A program made the position numbers and the translations under genes. A stretch of 64,000 nucleotides of DNA from SNAP01 sp049671745 (lineage in GTDB: Bacteria > Bacteroidota > Bacteroidia > Bacteroidales > Marinifilaceae), in NCBI GenBank assembly GCA_049671745.1, contig JBATVL010000042.1:1-64000 (forward strand), given 5' to 3'. Below are positions 19,202-27,403 of this stretch, piece after piece. The notes under the pieces were generated by a model that saw nothing but the letters and a program-made list of their open reading frames with translations, did no database searches and was not told the DNA's origin. Numbering within the stretch: position 1 is the stretch's first letter; the number at the start of each line of letters is the position of its first letter.

Positions 19202-20146
19202 TTATAGATTATTTATACATTCAGTAAGGTTTTTCTCTATACGAGCAACTACATCTTTAGACTCATCTTTAATGAATTTGTCACCAGTTATATGTTCGTA
19301 AAGTTCCATATATCTTTCTGTTATGCCTTTGATGATCTCAGGAGTCATTTCAGGTATAGTCTCTCCATCTTGACCTTGGAAACCGTTCTCCATCAACCAT
19401 TCTCTAACGAATTCTTTAGATAATTGTTTCTGAGCTTCTCCATTAGATAATCTTTCTTCATAACCCTTAGCATAGAAATATCTAGAAGAATCTGGAGTAT
19501 GTATTTCGTCAATTAGATAAATCTTGCCATCTTTTTTACCGAACTCATATTTTGTGTCTACAAGTATAAGTCCTCTTTCATTAGCCATCTCTGTACCTCT
19601 TTCAAAAAGAGCAAGAGTATATTTCTCTAAAGCCACGTAATCTTCTTCAGAAACTATGCCTTTAGATAAGATGTCTTCTCTAGAGATATCTTCATCATGA
19701 CCTTCGTTCTCTTTAGTAGTAGGAGTGATAATAGGATTTTCGAATTTCTCATTCTCCTTCATTCCTTCTGGCATAGGAATACCGCAAAGCATTCTTTTAC
19801 CAGCTTTATACTCTCTCCAAGCGTGACCAGTAAGGTATCCACGAATTACCATTTCAACTTTGAAAGGTTCGCACATATGTCCAACTGTTGCCATAGGGTC
19901 TGGAGTAGCTATTTTCCAGTTTTGAACTATGTCTTGCGTTGCATCAAGGAATTTTGCTGCAATTTGGTTTAACATCTGTCCTTTAAATGGAACTCCCTCT
20001 GGTAATACTACATCAAATGCAGAAATACGGTCAGAAACAACCATTGCTAAAAATTCTCCATTAATGTTGTAAACGTCTCTTACCTTTCCTTTATAAACAT
20101 CTTTTTGTTTAGGGAAATTGAAATCTGTTCTTACAATTGCGTTCAT
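19202..20146 (-). CDS. purC: Phosphoribosylaminoimidazole-succinocarboxamide synthase
   Basis: PurC joins aspartate to CAIR with ATP to give SAICAR, step eight of purine synthesis. The 314-residue length matches the longer Bacteroidota/yeast-like form. Visible signatures are KGKVRDVYNI near 20, SDRISAFDVVLPEGVPFKG near 38-55, and LILVDTKYEFGKKDG and LIDEIHTPDSSRYF in the ATP-grasp-like half. Its ATG overlaps the stop of the upstream phoH-like remnant by four bases (ATGA), suggesting translational coupling inherited from an intact phoH-purC pair. Confidence 0.96.
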   Translation of the reverse strand: MNAIVRTDFNFPKQKDVYKGKVRDVYNINGEFLAMVVSDRISAFDVVLPEGVPFKGQMLNQIAAKFLDATQDIVQNWKIATPDPMATVGHMCEPFKVEMVIRGYLTGHAWREYKAGKRMLCGIPMPEGMKENEKFENPIITPTTKENEGHDEDISREDILSKGIVSEEDYVALEKYTLALFERGTEMANERGLILVDTKYEFGKKDGKIYLIDEIHTPDSSRYFYAKGYEERLSNGEAQKQLSKEFVREWLMENGFQGQDGETIPEMTPEIIKGITERYMELYEHITGDKFIKDESKDVVARIEKNLTECINNL

Positions 20147-20376
20147 GTTTGATTAATTATATAGTGTTTAAAAAATATGTTTGCAGTGTTTTTAGTATTT
20201 ATCTTTTCTGTAAAGATTATAAGGTCTCTAGTATTACCTTTTACATTAATTTTATTTCCACGTGCTGAGATAATCATCTTAGGGAAGAAGCTCTTGATGA
20301 TTTGTTGTTTAGTGTTGTTTACTTCGTAAAAATTAACAGTATTTATACTGCCAATGCTTATTCTTGTTTCTATCAT
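20143..20376 (-). pseudogene. Truncated phoH-like remnant (N-terminal domain only)
   Basis: The 77-residue frame reads like the N-terminal start of Bacteroidales PhoH: an ETRISI.SI..V.FYEVNN opening, then IIKSFFPKMIISARGNKI and a V.GN...L..F.EKI end. In intact PhoH this about 60-residue domain is followed by an ATPase domain with Walker motifs (total length around 320). Here the homology stops at about residue 60, followed by a short Asn-rich tail and a stop that overlaps the purC start. PhoH lies directly ahead of purC in many Bacteroidales, so the position also fits. I infer an internal deletion that removed the ATPase domain. The alternative is an independent small RNA-binding-like protein. 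The comparison is from memory. Confidence 0.62.
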
Positions 20377-20459
20377 AGTAATAGAGATAAATTCACTAAT
20401 TTTGAGACTGCAAAGTACGAATAAAATTTAATATTTAAAGAATTAACTAAGATATAAAA

Positions 20460-21227
20460 ATGGAAAGAAAAGAAGCCTTTAGTCGTTTACTTGATATAAT
20501 GGATCAGTTACGTGTTGAATGTCCTTGGGATAGAAAGCAGACTATGGAAACTCTTAGAAGCCTTACTATAGAAGAGACTTACGAGCTTTCAGATGCTATA
20601 TGCGAGGGCGATATGCCTGAGATAAAGAAAGAGTTAGGAGATATACTTTTGCATATCGTTTTTTATGCGAAAATTGCCACAGAACAGAATGCTTTTGATA
20701 TAAAAGATGTAATAGATTCTCTTTGCGAAAAACTTATATATCGTCATCCACATATCTTCTCTGATGTTAAAGTGAAGGATGAAAAGGAAGTAGCTAAGAA
20801 TTGGGAGCAACTTAAACTTAAGGAGAAAGGTAGAGACAAACGTGTTATGGGGGGAGTTCCTAAAACTATGCCATCTCTTATAAAAGCTATGCGAATACAA
20901 GACAAAGCTAGAGGTGTTGGCTTCGATTGGGATGAGAAAGAGCAAGTATGGGATAAGGTAGATGAAGAGATATTAGAACTTAAGGCTGAATTTAAATCTG
21001 GCAATATTCAGAAGATGGAAGATGAGTTTGGTGATGTAATGTTCTCTTTGGTTAATGCTGCTCGTCTTTATGATATTAATCCTGATGACGCATTGGAAAG
21101 CACAAATAGAAAATTTCTAAAACGCTTTTCTTATCTTGAAGAGAAAGTTCTTGCAGATGGTAAGAATATTAAGGATTTATCTCTAACAGAGATGGATAAG
21201 CTTTGGGAAGAGGCTAAGAAAATTTAA
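20460..21227 (+). CDS. mazG: Nucleoside triphosphate pyrophosphohydrolase MazG
   Basis: MazG hydrolyses (d)NTPs to monophosphates and pyrophosphate. The 255-residue protein contains two all-alpha MazG domains. The first has CPWDRKQT near 21-28, EETYELSDAI near 42-50 and KKELGDILLHIVFYA near 60-75, with the Glu/Asp metal ligands. The second has EILELKAEF and EDEFGDVMFSLVNAARL near 180-200, also intact. The gene is divergent from the phoH remnant-purC pair across an 83-bp region. Confidence 0.94.
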   Translation: MERKEAFSRLLDIMDQLRVECPWDRKQTMETLRSLTIEETYELSDAICEGDMPEIKKELGDILLHIVFYAKIATEQNAFDIKDVIDSLCEKLIYRHPHIFSDVKVKDEKEVAKNWEQLKLKEKGRDKRVMGGVPKTMPSLIKAMRIQDKARGVGFDWDEKEQVWDKVDEEILELKAEFKSGNIQKMEDEFGDVMFSLVNAARLYDINPDDALESTNRKFLKRFSYLEEKVLADGKNIKDLSLTEMDKLWEEAKKI

Positions 21228-21290
21228 ATTACACTTATTCCTTTTGTATGAAAAAGAATTATAAATTCAGTGTCGTAATATTATTTTCAC

Positions 21291-21298
21291 TACTTTTG
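21291..21298 (+). promoter_or_regulatory. Probable -7 box for the PorT-like gene
   Basis: TACTTTTG matches the TAnnTTTG -7 consensus of Bacteroidota and sits 47 bases upstream of the start codon. The -33 TTTG is not clear. Confidence 0.45.
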
Positions 21299-21345
21299 TT
21301 TAGTTAAAGAGAATTGAATATTGTTAAATTATTAATTATTTAAGT

Positions 21346-21939
21346 ATGAAAAGAGTTCGTATAATTGTTCTTTTAATTTCGTTAATTGTTTCATCTCTAA
21401 GTGTTAGTGCTATGGGTTATGGAAGAGGTGGAATGGGCATAGAAGGTTTCAGGTTTGGAGTTAAGGCTGGTTTGAATCTTGCTACTATTAAATCTAGAAC
21501 GGAATTTAATTATAAGTCTGGTTTTTATGTTGGTATTGTAGAAGAATTTAAAATAACAGAGAACTTTAGTTTTCAACCAGAATTTATTTATTCTCAACAA
21601 GGGGCTTTAGACAAAGATAATAATGATATTAAATATAAGTATGATTACTTTCTTTTGCCTATTATGACTGTTATTCATGCTTCTGATATGTTTAATATTC
21701 AATTTGGTCCTCAGTTTGGATACAATCTCTCTGCTCAAAAAGAAGGTGCTGATGGAGTTACAACACCAATTAAAAATGATGTAAATAAATTCGACTTTGG
21801 TTTTAATATGAGAGTTGGTGTAGAGGTTAGTAATAATTTCGCTATAAACCTTGGATATCATTGGGGTATTACGGAAATCAAGAATAAACAAGATAATAGA
21901 AATATGGTTTTTAATGTAGGACTTGTTGCCAAGTTGTAA
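21346..21939 (+). CDS. PorT-family outer-membrane beta-barrel protein
   Basis: The 197-residue protein has a signal peptide (cut near SVSA, residue 22), then a Gly-rich segment and an eight-strand barrel pattern: FRFGVKAGLNLATI, FYVGIVEEFKIT, FSFQPEFIYSQQGA, and further alternating strands. This is the outer-membrane beta-barrel (PorT-like, OMP_b-brl_2) family, very common in Bacteroidota, usually with unknown function. A -7-like box TACTTTTG (21291-21298) lies 47 bases upstream, and a terminator follows the gene, so it appears to be a single-gene unit. Confidence 0.85.
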   Translation: MKRVRIIVLLISLIVSSLSVSAMGYGRGGMGIEGFRFGVKAGLNLATIKSRTEFNYKSGFYVGIVEEFKITENFSFQPEFIYSQQGALDKDNNDIKYKYDYFLLPIMTVIHASDMFNIQFGPQFGYNLSAQKEGADGVTTPIKNDVNKFDFGFNMRVGVEVSNNFAINLGYHWGITEIKNKQDNRNMVFNVGLVAKL

Positions 21940-21962
21940 TATTATCTACTACAAAATATAAT

Positions 21963-22000
21963 GAGAGTCACTTTGTTTTACAAAGTGGCTCTTTTTTTTA
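21963..22000 (+). terminator. Rho-independent terminator
   Basis: GAGTCACTTTG pairs (one G-U) with CAAAGTGGCTC across a short loop and is followed by eight T, just after the PorT-like gene. Confidence 0.85.
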
Positions 22001-22074
22001 TAATGATTTTAGTAACCAATATACTTTTTATGATGTAGAAGTCTTTATATGTAAGTTGAACTAAATTATTAGAA

Positions 22075-22497
22075 ATGAAAAAATTATTGATTTTATTATT
22101 TATAGTTGCTTTTGCTGCTGTAAATAACGTAAGCGCTGCTAATTATAAATTAGACAATGCAAAGATAGATGTTCTGTTTGAAACAGCTCAAGACGCGAAC
22201 ACAAGTCTTCTAGCTCAATCTTTAAATTTAGATAACAGTTTTGCAGCTTCTAAGTTTTCTTCTGCAAAATCAGAAAAAACCTTTGTAGCTGCTTTGCTAT
22301 TGGATATCTTTTTGGGTGGTTTTGGTGTGCATAGATTTTATTTAGGTACAGAAATATTGACAGGAGTTGGATACATTCTAACTTGTGGTGGTATCTTTGG
22401 TATTATCCCACTGATTGATATGATTGTTTTGATTGTTGATAATGACGATATAAGCAAGTATGTTGATAATTCTAAGTTTTTTATGTGGTCAAAATAA
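22075..22497 (+). CDS. TM2 domain membrane protein with signal peptide
   Basis: The 140-residue protein has a signal peptide (cut near VSAAN, residue 22), a polar stretch of about 45 residues, and a C-terminal TM2 domain: two membrane helices with the characteristic FLGGFGVHRFYLG turn near 85-100. TM2 proteins are widespread and of unsettled function, often membrane-stress or envelope-linked. It precedes the LolA/YidD/TPR cassette, whose two TPR proteins carry a related hairpin (PGxGxxYxG), so a shared role is possible. Confidence 0.82.
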   Translation: MKKLLILLFIVAFAAVNNVSAANYKLDNAKIDVLFETAQDANTSLLAQSLNLDNSFAASKFSSAKSEKTFVAALLLDIFLGGFGVHRFYLGTEILTGVGYILTCGGIFGIIPLIDMIVLIVDNDDISKYVDNSKFFMWSK

Positions 22498-22525
22498 TAA
22501 TATTTGATTAACAAATTTTAAATCG

Positions 22526-22550
22526 GAGGTTGTCTAGATTAGACAGCCTC
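22526..22550. terminator. Hairpin between TM2 gene and LolA-like gene
   Basis: GAGGTTGTCTA pairs with TAGACAGCCTC (one G-U). The following tract is only weakly T-rich on the plus strand, so it may be an attenuator or mRNA-end hairpin rather than a strong terminator. Confidence 0.45.
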
Positions 22551-22567
22551 TAAAATTATATTTAAAT

Positions 22568-23269
22568 ATGAGATTGTTATTCACACTTACTTTTTATATA
22601 ATATTTTCTCTTTCCTTGTTTTGCCAAACAGTAAATAAGATTAGTTTGCATAGAGAGAGTCAAGCTCTTATTAAGGGACAAAAAATAATAGAACATGCTG
22701 ATTGTTTTTATAATTCTGAAAGTTTAGACTTAATAGTCCATGTTATAAAACCTAGAGAATATATTAAGATAATCTCTAATAAGGGTGAACTAAAGATGTT
22801 TTTTCCTAAAGAGAATATGCTTATGCTTAAACAGAACTCTTATTTAGCTACCAGTAAAGAAAATCTTTATATATACATTAATAATATGTATGATGATCTA
22901 GGTTTGCGTGCTGAAGGTTTTACTATTCAAGAAACAAGATATGAGGATGAGTATATGATAGTGGAATGGGCACCACCAGTGCAAGATAAGACGGTTCTCT
23001 CAAAGGTTGAAATAATATATGAAAATATGATGCCTATTTATACGGCAGCTTATAATATTAAAGGAACACTTTTTAAAAAGACTTATTATTCTGATTATTT
23101 TGTAAATAATAATTTAGTGATACCAAAAAGAATTACAGATATTACATATACTACAAAGACAGATTCTATAGTCCGAAGAACCTTATATTCAGACCTTAAA
23201 ATTAATGAGCAAGCTGATATTTCTTATGAAAATTATAAAATACCAAAGGATGCTAAACTTATTAAGTAA
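22568..23269 (+). CDS. LolA-like periplasmic protein
   Basis: The 233-residue protein has a signal peptide (cut near LFCQT, residue 19) and an all-beta pattern resembling LolA/LolB or LppX-like lipid carriers: I.G...I.H.D..YN, then paired strands ending in Y..YKIPKDAK.IK. It lacks any catalytic motif. LolA-fold proteins carry lipids or lipid-modified molecules between membranes. It starts a tight four-gene unit: its end overlaps the YidD-like gene by 20 bases. The family call is by secondary-structure feel and context; remote homology should be treated as moderate. Confidence 0.55.
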   Translation: MRLLFTLTFYIIFSLSLFCQTVNKISLHRESQALIKGQKIIEHADCFYNSESLDLIVHVIKPREYIKIISNKGELKMFFPKENMLMLKQNSYLATSKENLYIYINNMYDDLGLRAEGFTIQETRYEDEYMIVEWAPPVQDKTVLSKVEIIYENMMPIYTAAYNIKGTLFKKTYYSDYFVNNNLVIPKRITDITYTTKTDSIVRRTLYSDLKINEQADISYENYKIPKDAKLIK

Positions 23270-23705
23270 ATTTCTCTTTATATCAATTCTTACACTGATT
23301 CCTTTCTATTCAAATGCTCAAGAGGTTAATGTACTTTCTGATTTACATATCATATCAAAGAGTATTAATGAGAAGCAAACTTATATAAGACCTTATATCT
23401 ATAAAGATAGTAAGTCTGCTTTTATTAAATATAATCCTGTGAGTCTAACGTTTGGAGGTTTATTATTTATATATCAAAACACTATATCTTACCAGTTTTC
23501 TGCAGATTGTTTATATAATCCTTCTTGTTCTGAGTTTAGCAAAAATTCTATAAGAGAGTATGGTTTATTTAAAGGTTGCCTTTTATCCGCTGATAGATTA
23601 ATGAGGTGTAATAGAATATCAGCCGCTGGTATTCCTGCTTGTAAATTTGATAAGCATACATATAAAGTATGCGACTCTGTAAATTATTATTCCATAACTA
23701 AATAG
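23250..23705 (+). CDS. YidD-like (DUF37) protein with N-terminal secretion signal
   Basis: From the ATG at 23250 this is a 151-residue protein. Its C-terminal half is the YidD/DUF37 motif set: YQ.SADCLYNPSCSEFS, then IREYGLFKGCLLSADRLMRCNR. In ordinary YidD this Cys-containing core helps the YidC insertase in the inner membrane. Here the core is preceded by a signal peptide (cut near YSNAQ, residue 22) and a 50-residue extension, and the gene is far from rnpA/yidC, so its place should be periplasmic or membrane-exposed. It overlaps the LolA-like gene and is followed after 11 bases by a TPR gene. An upstream in-frame ATG at 23205 would put 15 residues before the signal and is unlikely. Confidence 0.78.
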   Translation: MLNLLSKFLFISILTLIPFYSNAQEVNVLSDLHIISKSINEKQTYIRPYIYKDSKSAFIKYNPVSLTFGGLLFIYQNTISYQFSADCLYNPSCSEFSKNSIREYGLFKGCLLSADRLMRCNRISAAGIPACKFDKHTYKVCDSVNYYSITK

Positions 23706-23716
23706 AGAATATCTTA

Positions 23717-24574
23717 ATGAGAAAATTTATATTGTCCTTAGTCATATTACTTTATTCCCTTTTTTCTTTCTCTCAAAATACATTAGATGTTCTATTTGTT
23801 AAATATTTAGCTGATACGGAATCTTATAAAGAATGTATTTTCGAGATAAACAAAGCTGCTGATATTTCTTCATATAGACAAACTCTAAGAGATAGTCTTT
23901 TGTATTATAAAGCTTGTAGTCAATATTCTCTAAAACTTCTTGATTCATCTTCTGAAACATTTCTTAAACTATCTGATTCTTCCTCCTTTTATAGTGAGGC
24001 TAGTCTCTTTGCAACCTATAACTTGATTCATATTGGCAAATATAAAAAGGCCATAGATTTGTGTGACGAACTTTCTAAATCATCTAAGGTCAATTTATCC
24101 CTACTTAACTTGGAGGCTGCTGGTTGTTCTCTCTTAAAAAGAGACTATGGTGATTTTGAGATGTATATGAGCAAGGTGGATCAAGATAGATATTATTTAA
24201 AAGCTCAATCATCTTTATTATATTCTTTTTCTAAAGAATTAAAAGAACATAAAAAGAAATCGCCTCTTCTTGCCGCTGGATTATCTACTCTATTACCTGG
24301 TTTAGGAAAAATATATGCTGGGAAAACAGGTGAAGGTTTGGCAAGTTTATTTACTGTTGGTGGATTAGGATTAGTAAGTTGGGAACAATATAGAAAGAAT
24401 GGAATAAATGATTACAAAACTATAATTGCTGGAACGATTACTTCTTTGTTCTATTTGGCAAACATATATGGTTCTTATTTCTCTGTAGTATTAACTGAAA
24501 ATGAGTTTAACAATGCGTACAAAAACAAGATATTATTTAATATTCATATTCCTCTTCGTACTTTCTATAAATAA
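23717..24574 (+). CDS. TPR protein with TM2-like C-terminal hairpin (1)
   Basis: The 285-residue protein has a signal peptide (cut near SFSQN, residue 20), a helical TPR-like region (about 25-180, e.g. YKECIFEINKA and YKKAIDLCDELSK) and a C-terminal hydrophobic hairpin that opens with LLPGLGKIYAGKTGEGL, the same PGxGxxYxG turn that marks TM2 domains. It would be anchored in the inner membrane with the TPRs in the periplasm. Function is unknown. Its last 74 bases overlap the start of the next, similarly built gene, which indicates tight coupling. Confidence 0.68.
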   Translation: MRKFILSLVILLYSLFSFSQNTLDVLFVKYLADTESYKECIFEINKAADISSYRQTLRDSLLYYKACSQYSLKLLDSSSETFLKLSDSSSFYSEASLFATYNLIHIGKYKKAIDLCDELSKSSKVNLSLLNLEAAGCSLLKRDYGDFEMYMSKVDQDRYYLKAQSSLLYSFSKELKEHKKKSPLLAAGLSTLLPGLGKIYAGKTGEGLASLFTVGGLGLVSWEQYRKNGINDYKTIIAGTITSLFYLANIYGSYFSVVLTENEFNNAYKNKILFNIHIPLRTFYK

Positions 24575-25385
24575 GATATCTGCTCAGAACTTTACTCTTG
24601 CTGATTCTTTATTTAAAGAGAATAAATTTTTTGAGTCTTCTCTGGAGTACGAACGTGCATATTTTTATACAAAGAGTGACAGCATAAAACATATAGCTAA
24701 ATATAGAAGAGCACTATGTATTAGGTCTCTTGGTGAAAATGAAAAAGCCATAACAGAACTACAAAAAATAAATCTTTTCCGCCTAGATAAAGTTCTGCGC
24801 GTTAAGATTATTTATGAGAGTATAATAAATAGTTTTCTTCTAAAGAAATACAAACAGGTGGAACTTTATGTGAATAAATTAAAGTTCTATAACAAAAACC
24901 CAGATGCTTATTTGTGCGTGATGCCTACTTATATTCTTAGTCTTAATGCTATAAGAAAATGGGATTTGGCCAAGAAAGAATTTATCTCTTATATAGATAA
25001 AATACCATTAAATTCTGTTATGAAGCAAGAAGCCTTAAGTAATATAGAGTCTCTCTATGCTAAGAAGAATATTCCTAAAGAGTACTTTCAAAATACAGCT
25101 GTTAACTGGTCTAGGTTTATACCTGGTGCAGGACAAATATATACTGGAGATATACTAGAGGGTGTTTTTGCTTTTTCATTATGTTCAGCTTTTGTTCTTA
25201 CAGCTGCTTATTCTTTCTATTATGAATATTATTTTACTGGTTATATTCTTGGTTTTGGTCTATTGTATGAAAGTTATATAGGAGGAATGAAACGTGTTGC
25301 CTTTCTTGCCAATAGAAAGAATAATGACACAATGAATCTATTTAATAAGAATTGCGTAAATCTATTTATTAAATTAAATAATTAG
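24501..25385 (+). CDS. TPR protein with TM2-like C-terminal hairpin (2)
   Basis: This 294-residue protein parallels the preceding one: signal peptide (cut near KISAQN, residue 29), TPR-like helices (FTLADSLFKENKFFESSLEYERA, KYRRALCIRSLGENEKAI), then FIPGAGQIYTGDILEGV and hydrophobic segments near the C-terminus. The two are probably an old duplication and may form a complex with the LolA- and YidD-like proteins. The start could be ATG 24501 or ATG 24513; both keep the signal peptide. No enzyme motif is present. Confidence 0.66.
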   Translation: MSLTMRTKTRYYLIFIFLFVLSINKISAQNFTLADSLFKENKFFESSLEYERAYFYTKSDSIKHIAKYRRALCIRSLGENEKAITELQKINLFRLDKVLRVKIIYESIINSFLLKKYKQVELYVNKLKFYNKNPDAYLCVMPTYILSLNAIRKWDLAKKEFISYIDKIPLNSVMKQEALSNIESLYAKKNIPKEYFQNTAVNWSRFIPGAGQIYTGDILEGVFAFSLCSAFVLTAAYSFYYEYYFTGYILGFGLLYESYIGGMKRVAFLANRKNNDTMNLFNKNCVNLFIKLNN

Positions 25386-25391
25386 AAAAAT

Positions 25392-25757
25392 ATGGAAAAA
25401 ACTATAGACCTATCAGGTAAATGGAAATATAAAGAAGACTACGGGCATGGTGTTGCTACTGGCGAACTGCATATTAGTCAGCAGGGTAGTAGAGTAAAAG
25501 GTAGAATAATCTTTACAGATACTGTTCGCGAACAAGAACCCTTTATGATACAGGAATTTGTAGAAGGTGAGATTGTTGATAATAAACTTATTCTAGATGC
25601 TTTCTCTTGGGATATCATTCATTCAGATAAAGAAATAGCCTACGAATTAGATTCTTGGTGTGGAGATATAATCTCTGATTCAAGAATAAAAGGCAGAAGT
25701 ATGGATGAAAGAGGAGTAGAGGGTAGATTTGAACTTTCTAAGATAGATATTGTTTAA
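25392..25757 (+). CDS. Small hypothetical beta-rich protein
   Basis: A 121-residue soluble protein without signal peptide. Alternating strands (LSGKWKYKEDYG, VATGELHISQQGSRVKGRI, FVEGEIVDNKLILDAF, IKGRSMDERGVEGRFELS) suggest a small lipocalin-like or METTL/avidin-type barrel that gauges ligand or modifies turnover; no family is recognised with confidence. It lies six bases after the second TPR gene and just before the polyene operon promoter region, so it could belong to either unit. Confidence 0.5.
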   Translation: MEKTIDLSGKWKYKEDYGHGVATGELHISQQGSRVKGRIIFTDTVREQEPFMIQEFVEGEIVDNKLILDAFSWDIIHSDKEIAYELDSWCGDIISDSRIKGRSMDERGVEGRFELSKIDIV

Positions 25758-25826
25758 TAAAAAAAACAATTATGTCTTAATTTTGTTTATATAGCTTACT
25801 AAATTTCATTTCTTGTTAAATCTTAT

Positions 25827-25834
25827 TATTTTTG
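25827..25834 (+). promoter_or_regulatory. Possible -7 box for the aryl polyene operon
   Basis: TATTTTTG fits TAnnTTTG and lies 37 bases upstream of the ammonia-lyase start. A second candidate, TAATTTTG, is at 25778-25785. Neither has a convincing TTTG at 19-21 bases upstream. Confidence 0.4.
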
Positions 25835-25871
25835 ATTTCTCAAAATGAATAGGTAGATAAACAGAATTATA

Positions 25872-27401
25872 ATGATTGATGGATATAGGTTTGAATTATC
25901 AGATATAGTTTCTTATTTGTTTAAAGATAAGAAAGTAGAGATAAGTAATGCTGATAAAGAAGTATTAGAGAAGAGTTATAATTTTCTTAGTGAATATTCT
26001 AAAGAAAGAGTTATTTATGGTATAAATACTGGTTTTGGTCCTATGGCTCAATACCGTATTGAAGATAAAGATTTAATTGCATTACAATATAATATTATAC
26101 GAAGTCATTCAACTGGTGCCGGTAATAATATTGATAATATATACGTTAAAGCTGCACTTATTGCCAGATTAAATACCTTTTTAAAAGGTAAGTCGGGAGT
26201 GCATACTGATTTAATCGACTTACTTGTCGGTTTTATTAATAACGAGATATATCCCCTTATTCCTGAACATGGAGGTGTTGGAGCTAGTGGTGATTTAGTT
26301 CAAATGGCTCACATAGGTCTTGCTTTAATTGGTGAGGGCGAAGTCTCTTATAAGGGAGAGGTTTGTATGTCTGATGTTGTAATGAAACAATGTGGACTTA
26401 CTCCTTTAAAACTATATATAAGAGAAGGTCTTGCCATTGTTAATGGAACTTCTGTAATGACAGGGATTTCCCTTGTTAACGTAATTCGATCTAAGCAAAT
26501 ATTAAATTGGTCTATCTTAGCATCAGTAATGATGAATGAGATAGCATCCTCTTATGGTGATTTTATGGCTGAAGAATTAAATGGCGTAAAACTACATAAA
26601 GGTCAATCTAAGGTTGCTCAGATGATGAGAGAACTTACAGTCAATAGTTCTTTAATACGAAACAGAGAAAATCTTCTAGCCGATGAGGGTAAAGACAAAG
26701 ATATATTTAAACACAAAGTACAGCCTTATTATTCATTAAGATGTGTTCCTCAAATATTAGGTGTTGTATTAGATCAAATAGAGGGATCAGAGCAAGTCGT
26801 TTTAGACGAGCTTAACTCTGTTTCAGATAATCCTATTGTGGATGCTGACACTCAAAACGTTTATCATGGTGGCAATTTCCATGGTGACTATATCTCTTTT
26901 GAGATGGACAAACTAAAGATTGCAATCACAAAACTTACTATGTTATCTGAAAGGCAAATTAATTACCTTTTTCACGATAGAATAAATGGCATATTACCTC
27001 CTTTTGTTAATCTTGGAGTACTTGGCTTAAATTATGGTCTACAAGCCTCTCAATTTACAGCTACATCAACTACAGCTGAATCACAAACTTTATCTAACCC
27101 TATGTATGTGCACAGTATTCCTAATAATAACGACAATCAAGATATCGTTAGTATGGGAACAAACTCTGCTCTTATTACAAAGAAGATAATAGAGAATTCT
27201 TATCAAGTTATGGCTATTCAGTTTATGGCTATAGTTCAGGCTGTAGACTGTTTAAAAGCGGCAGATAAATTAAGCTCTAAAACTAGACTTATTTACGATG
27301 AGATAAGGGCTTTTTTCCCTGTATTTATAGAAGATACGCCAAAACATAAGGACATAGAGAGAATGATATCATATTTAATAAAAAAAGAAAATATAATATA
27401 A
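25872..27401 (+). CDS. Tyrosine/aromatic amino acid ammonia-lyase (HAL/TAL family)
   Basis: The 509-residue protein belongs to the MIO-dependent aromatic amino acid lyases. The self-cyclising Ala138-Ser139-Gly140 lies in GGVGASGDLVQ; the catalytic Tyr loop is IYGINTGFG at 48-56. The selectivity loop reads IIRSHSTG, and the segment SIPNNNDNQDIVSMGTNSA is very close to what I recall of the tyrosine ammonia-lyase of Flavobacterium johnsoniae, which is a strong TAL. I therefore infer conversion of tyrosine to p-coumarate, the aryl starter for a polyene; histidine as substrate is the alternative. It opens the operon and is followed two bases later by fabG. Confidence 0.88.
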   Translation: MIDGYRFELSDIVSYLFKDKKVEISNADKEVLEKSYNFLSEYSKERVIYGINTGFGPMAQYRIEDKDLIALQYNIIRSHSTGAGNNIDNIYVKAALIARLNTFLKGKSGVHTDLIDLLVGFINNEIYPLIPEHGGVGASGDLVQMAHIGLALIGEGEVSYKGEVCMSDVVMKQCGLTPLKLYIREGLAIVNGTSVMTGISLVNVIRSKQILNWSILASVMMNEIASSYGDFMAEELNGVKLHKGQSKVAQMMRELTVNSSLIRNRENLLADEGKDKDIFKHKVQPYYSLRCVPQILGVVLDQIEGSEQVVLDELNSVSDNPIVDADTQNVYHGGNFHGDYISFEMDKLKIAITKLTMLSERQINYLFHDRINGILPPFVNLGVLGLNYGLQASQFTATSTTAESQTLSNPMYVHSIPNNNDNQDIVSMGTNSALITKKIIENSYQVMAIQFMAIVQAVDCLKAADKLSSKTRLIYDEIRAFFPVFIEDTPKHKDIERMISYLIKKENII

Positions 27402-27403
27402 TA

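Noticed and set aside
23205..23249. Upstream start for the YidD-like gene
   Set aside because: It would put 15 residues ahead of a good signal peptide and extend the overlap with the LolA-like gene.
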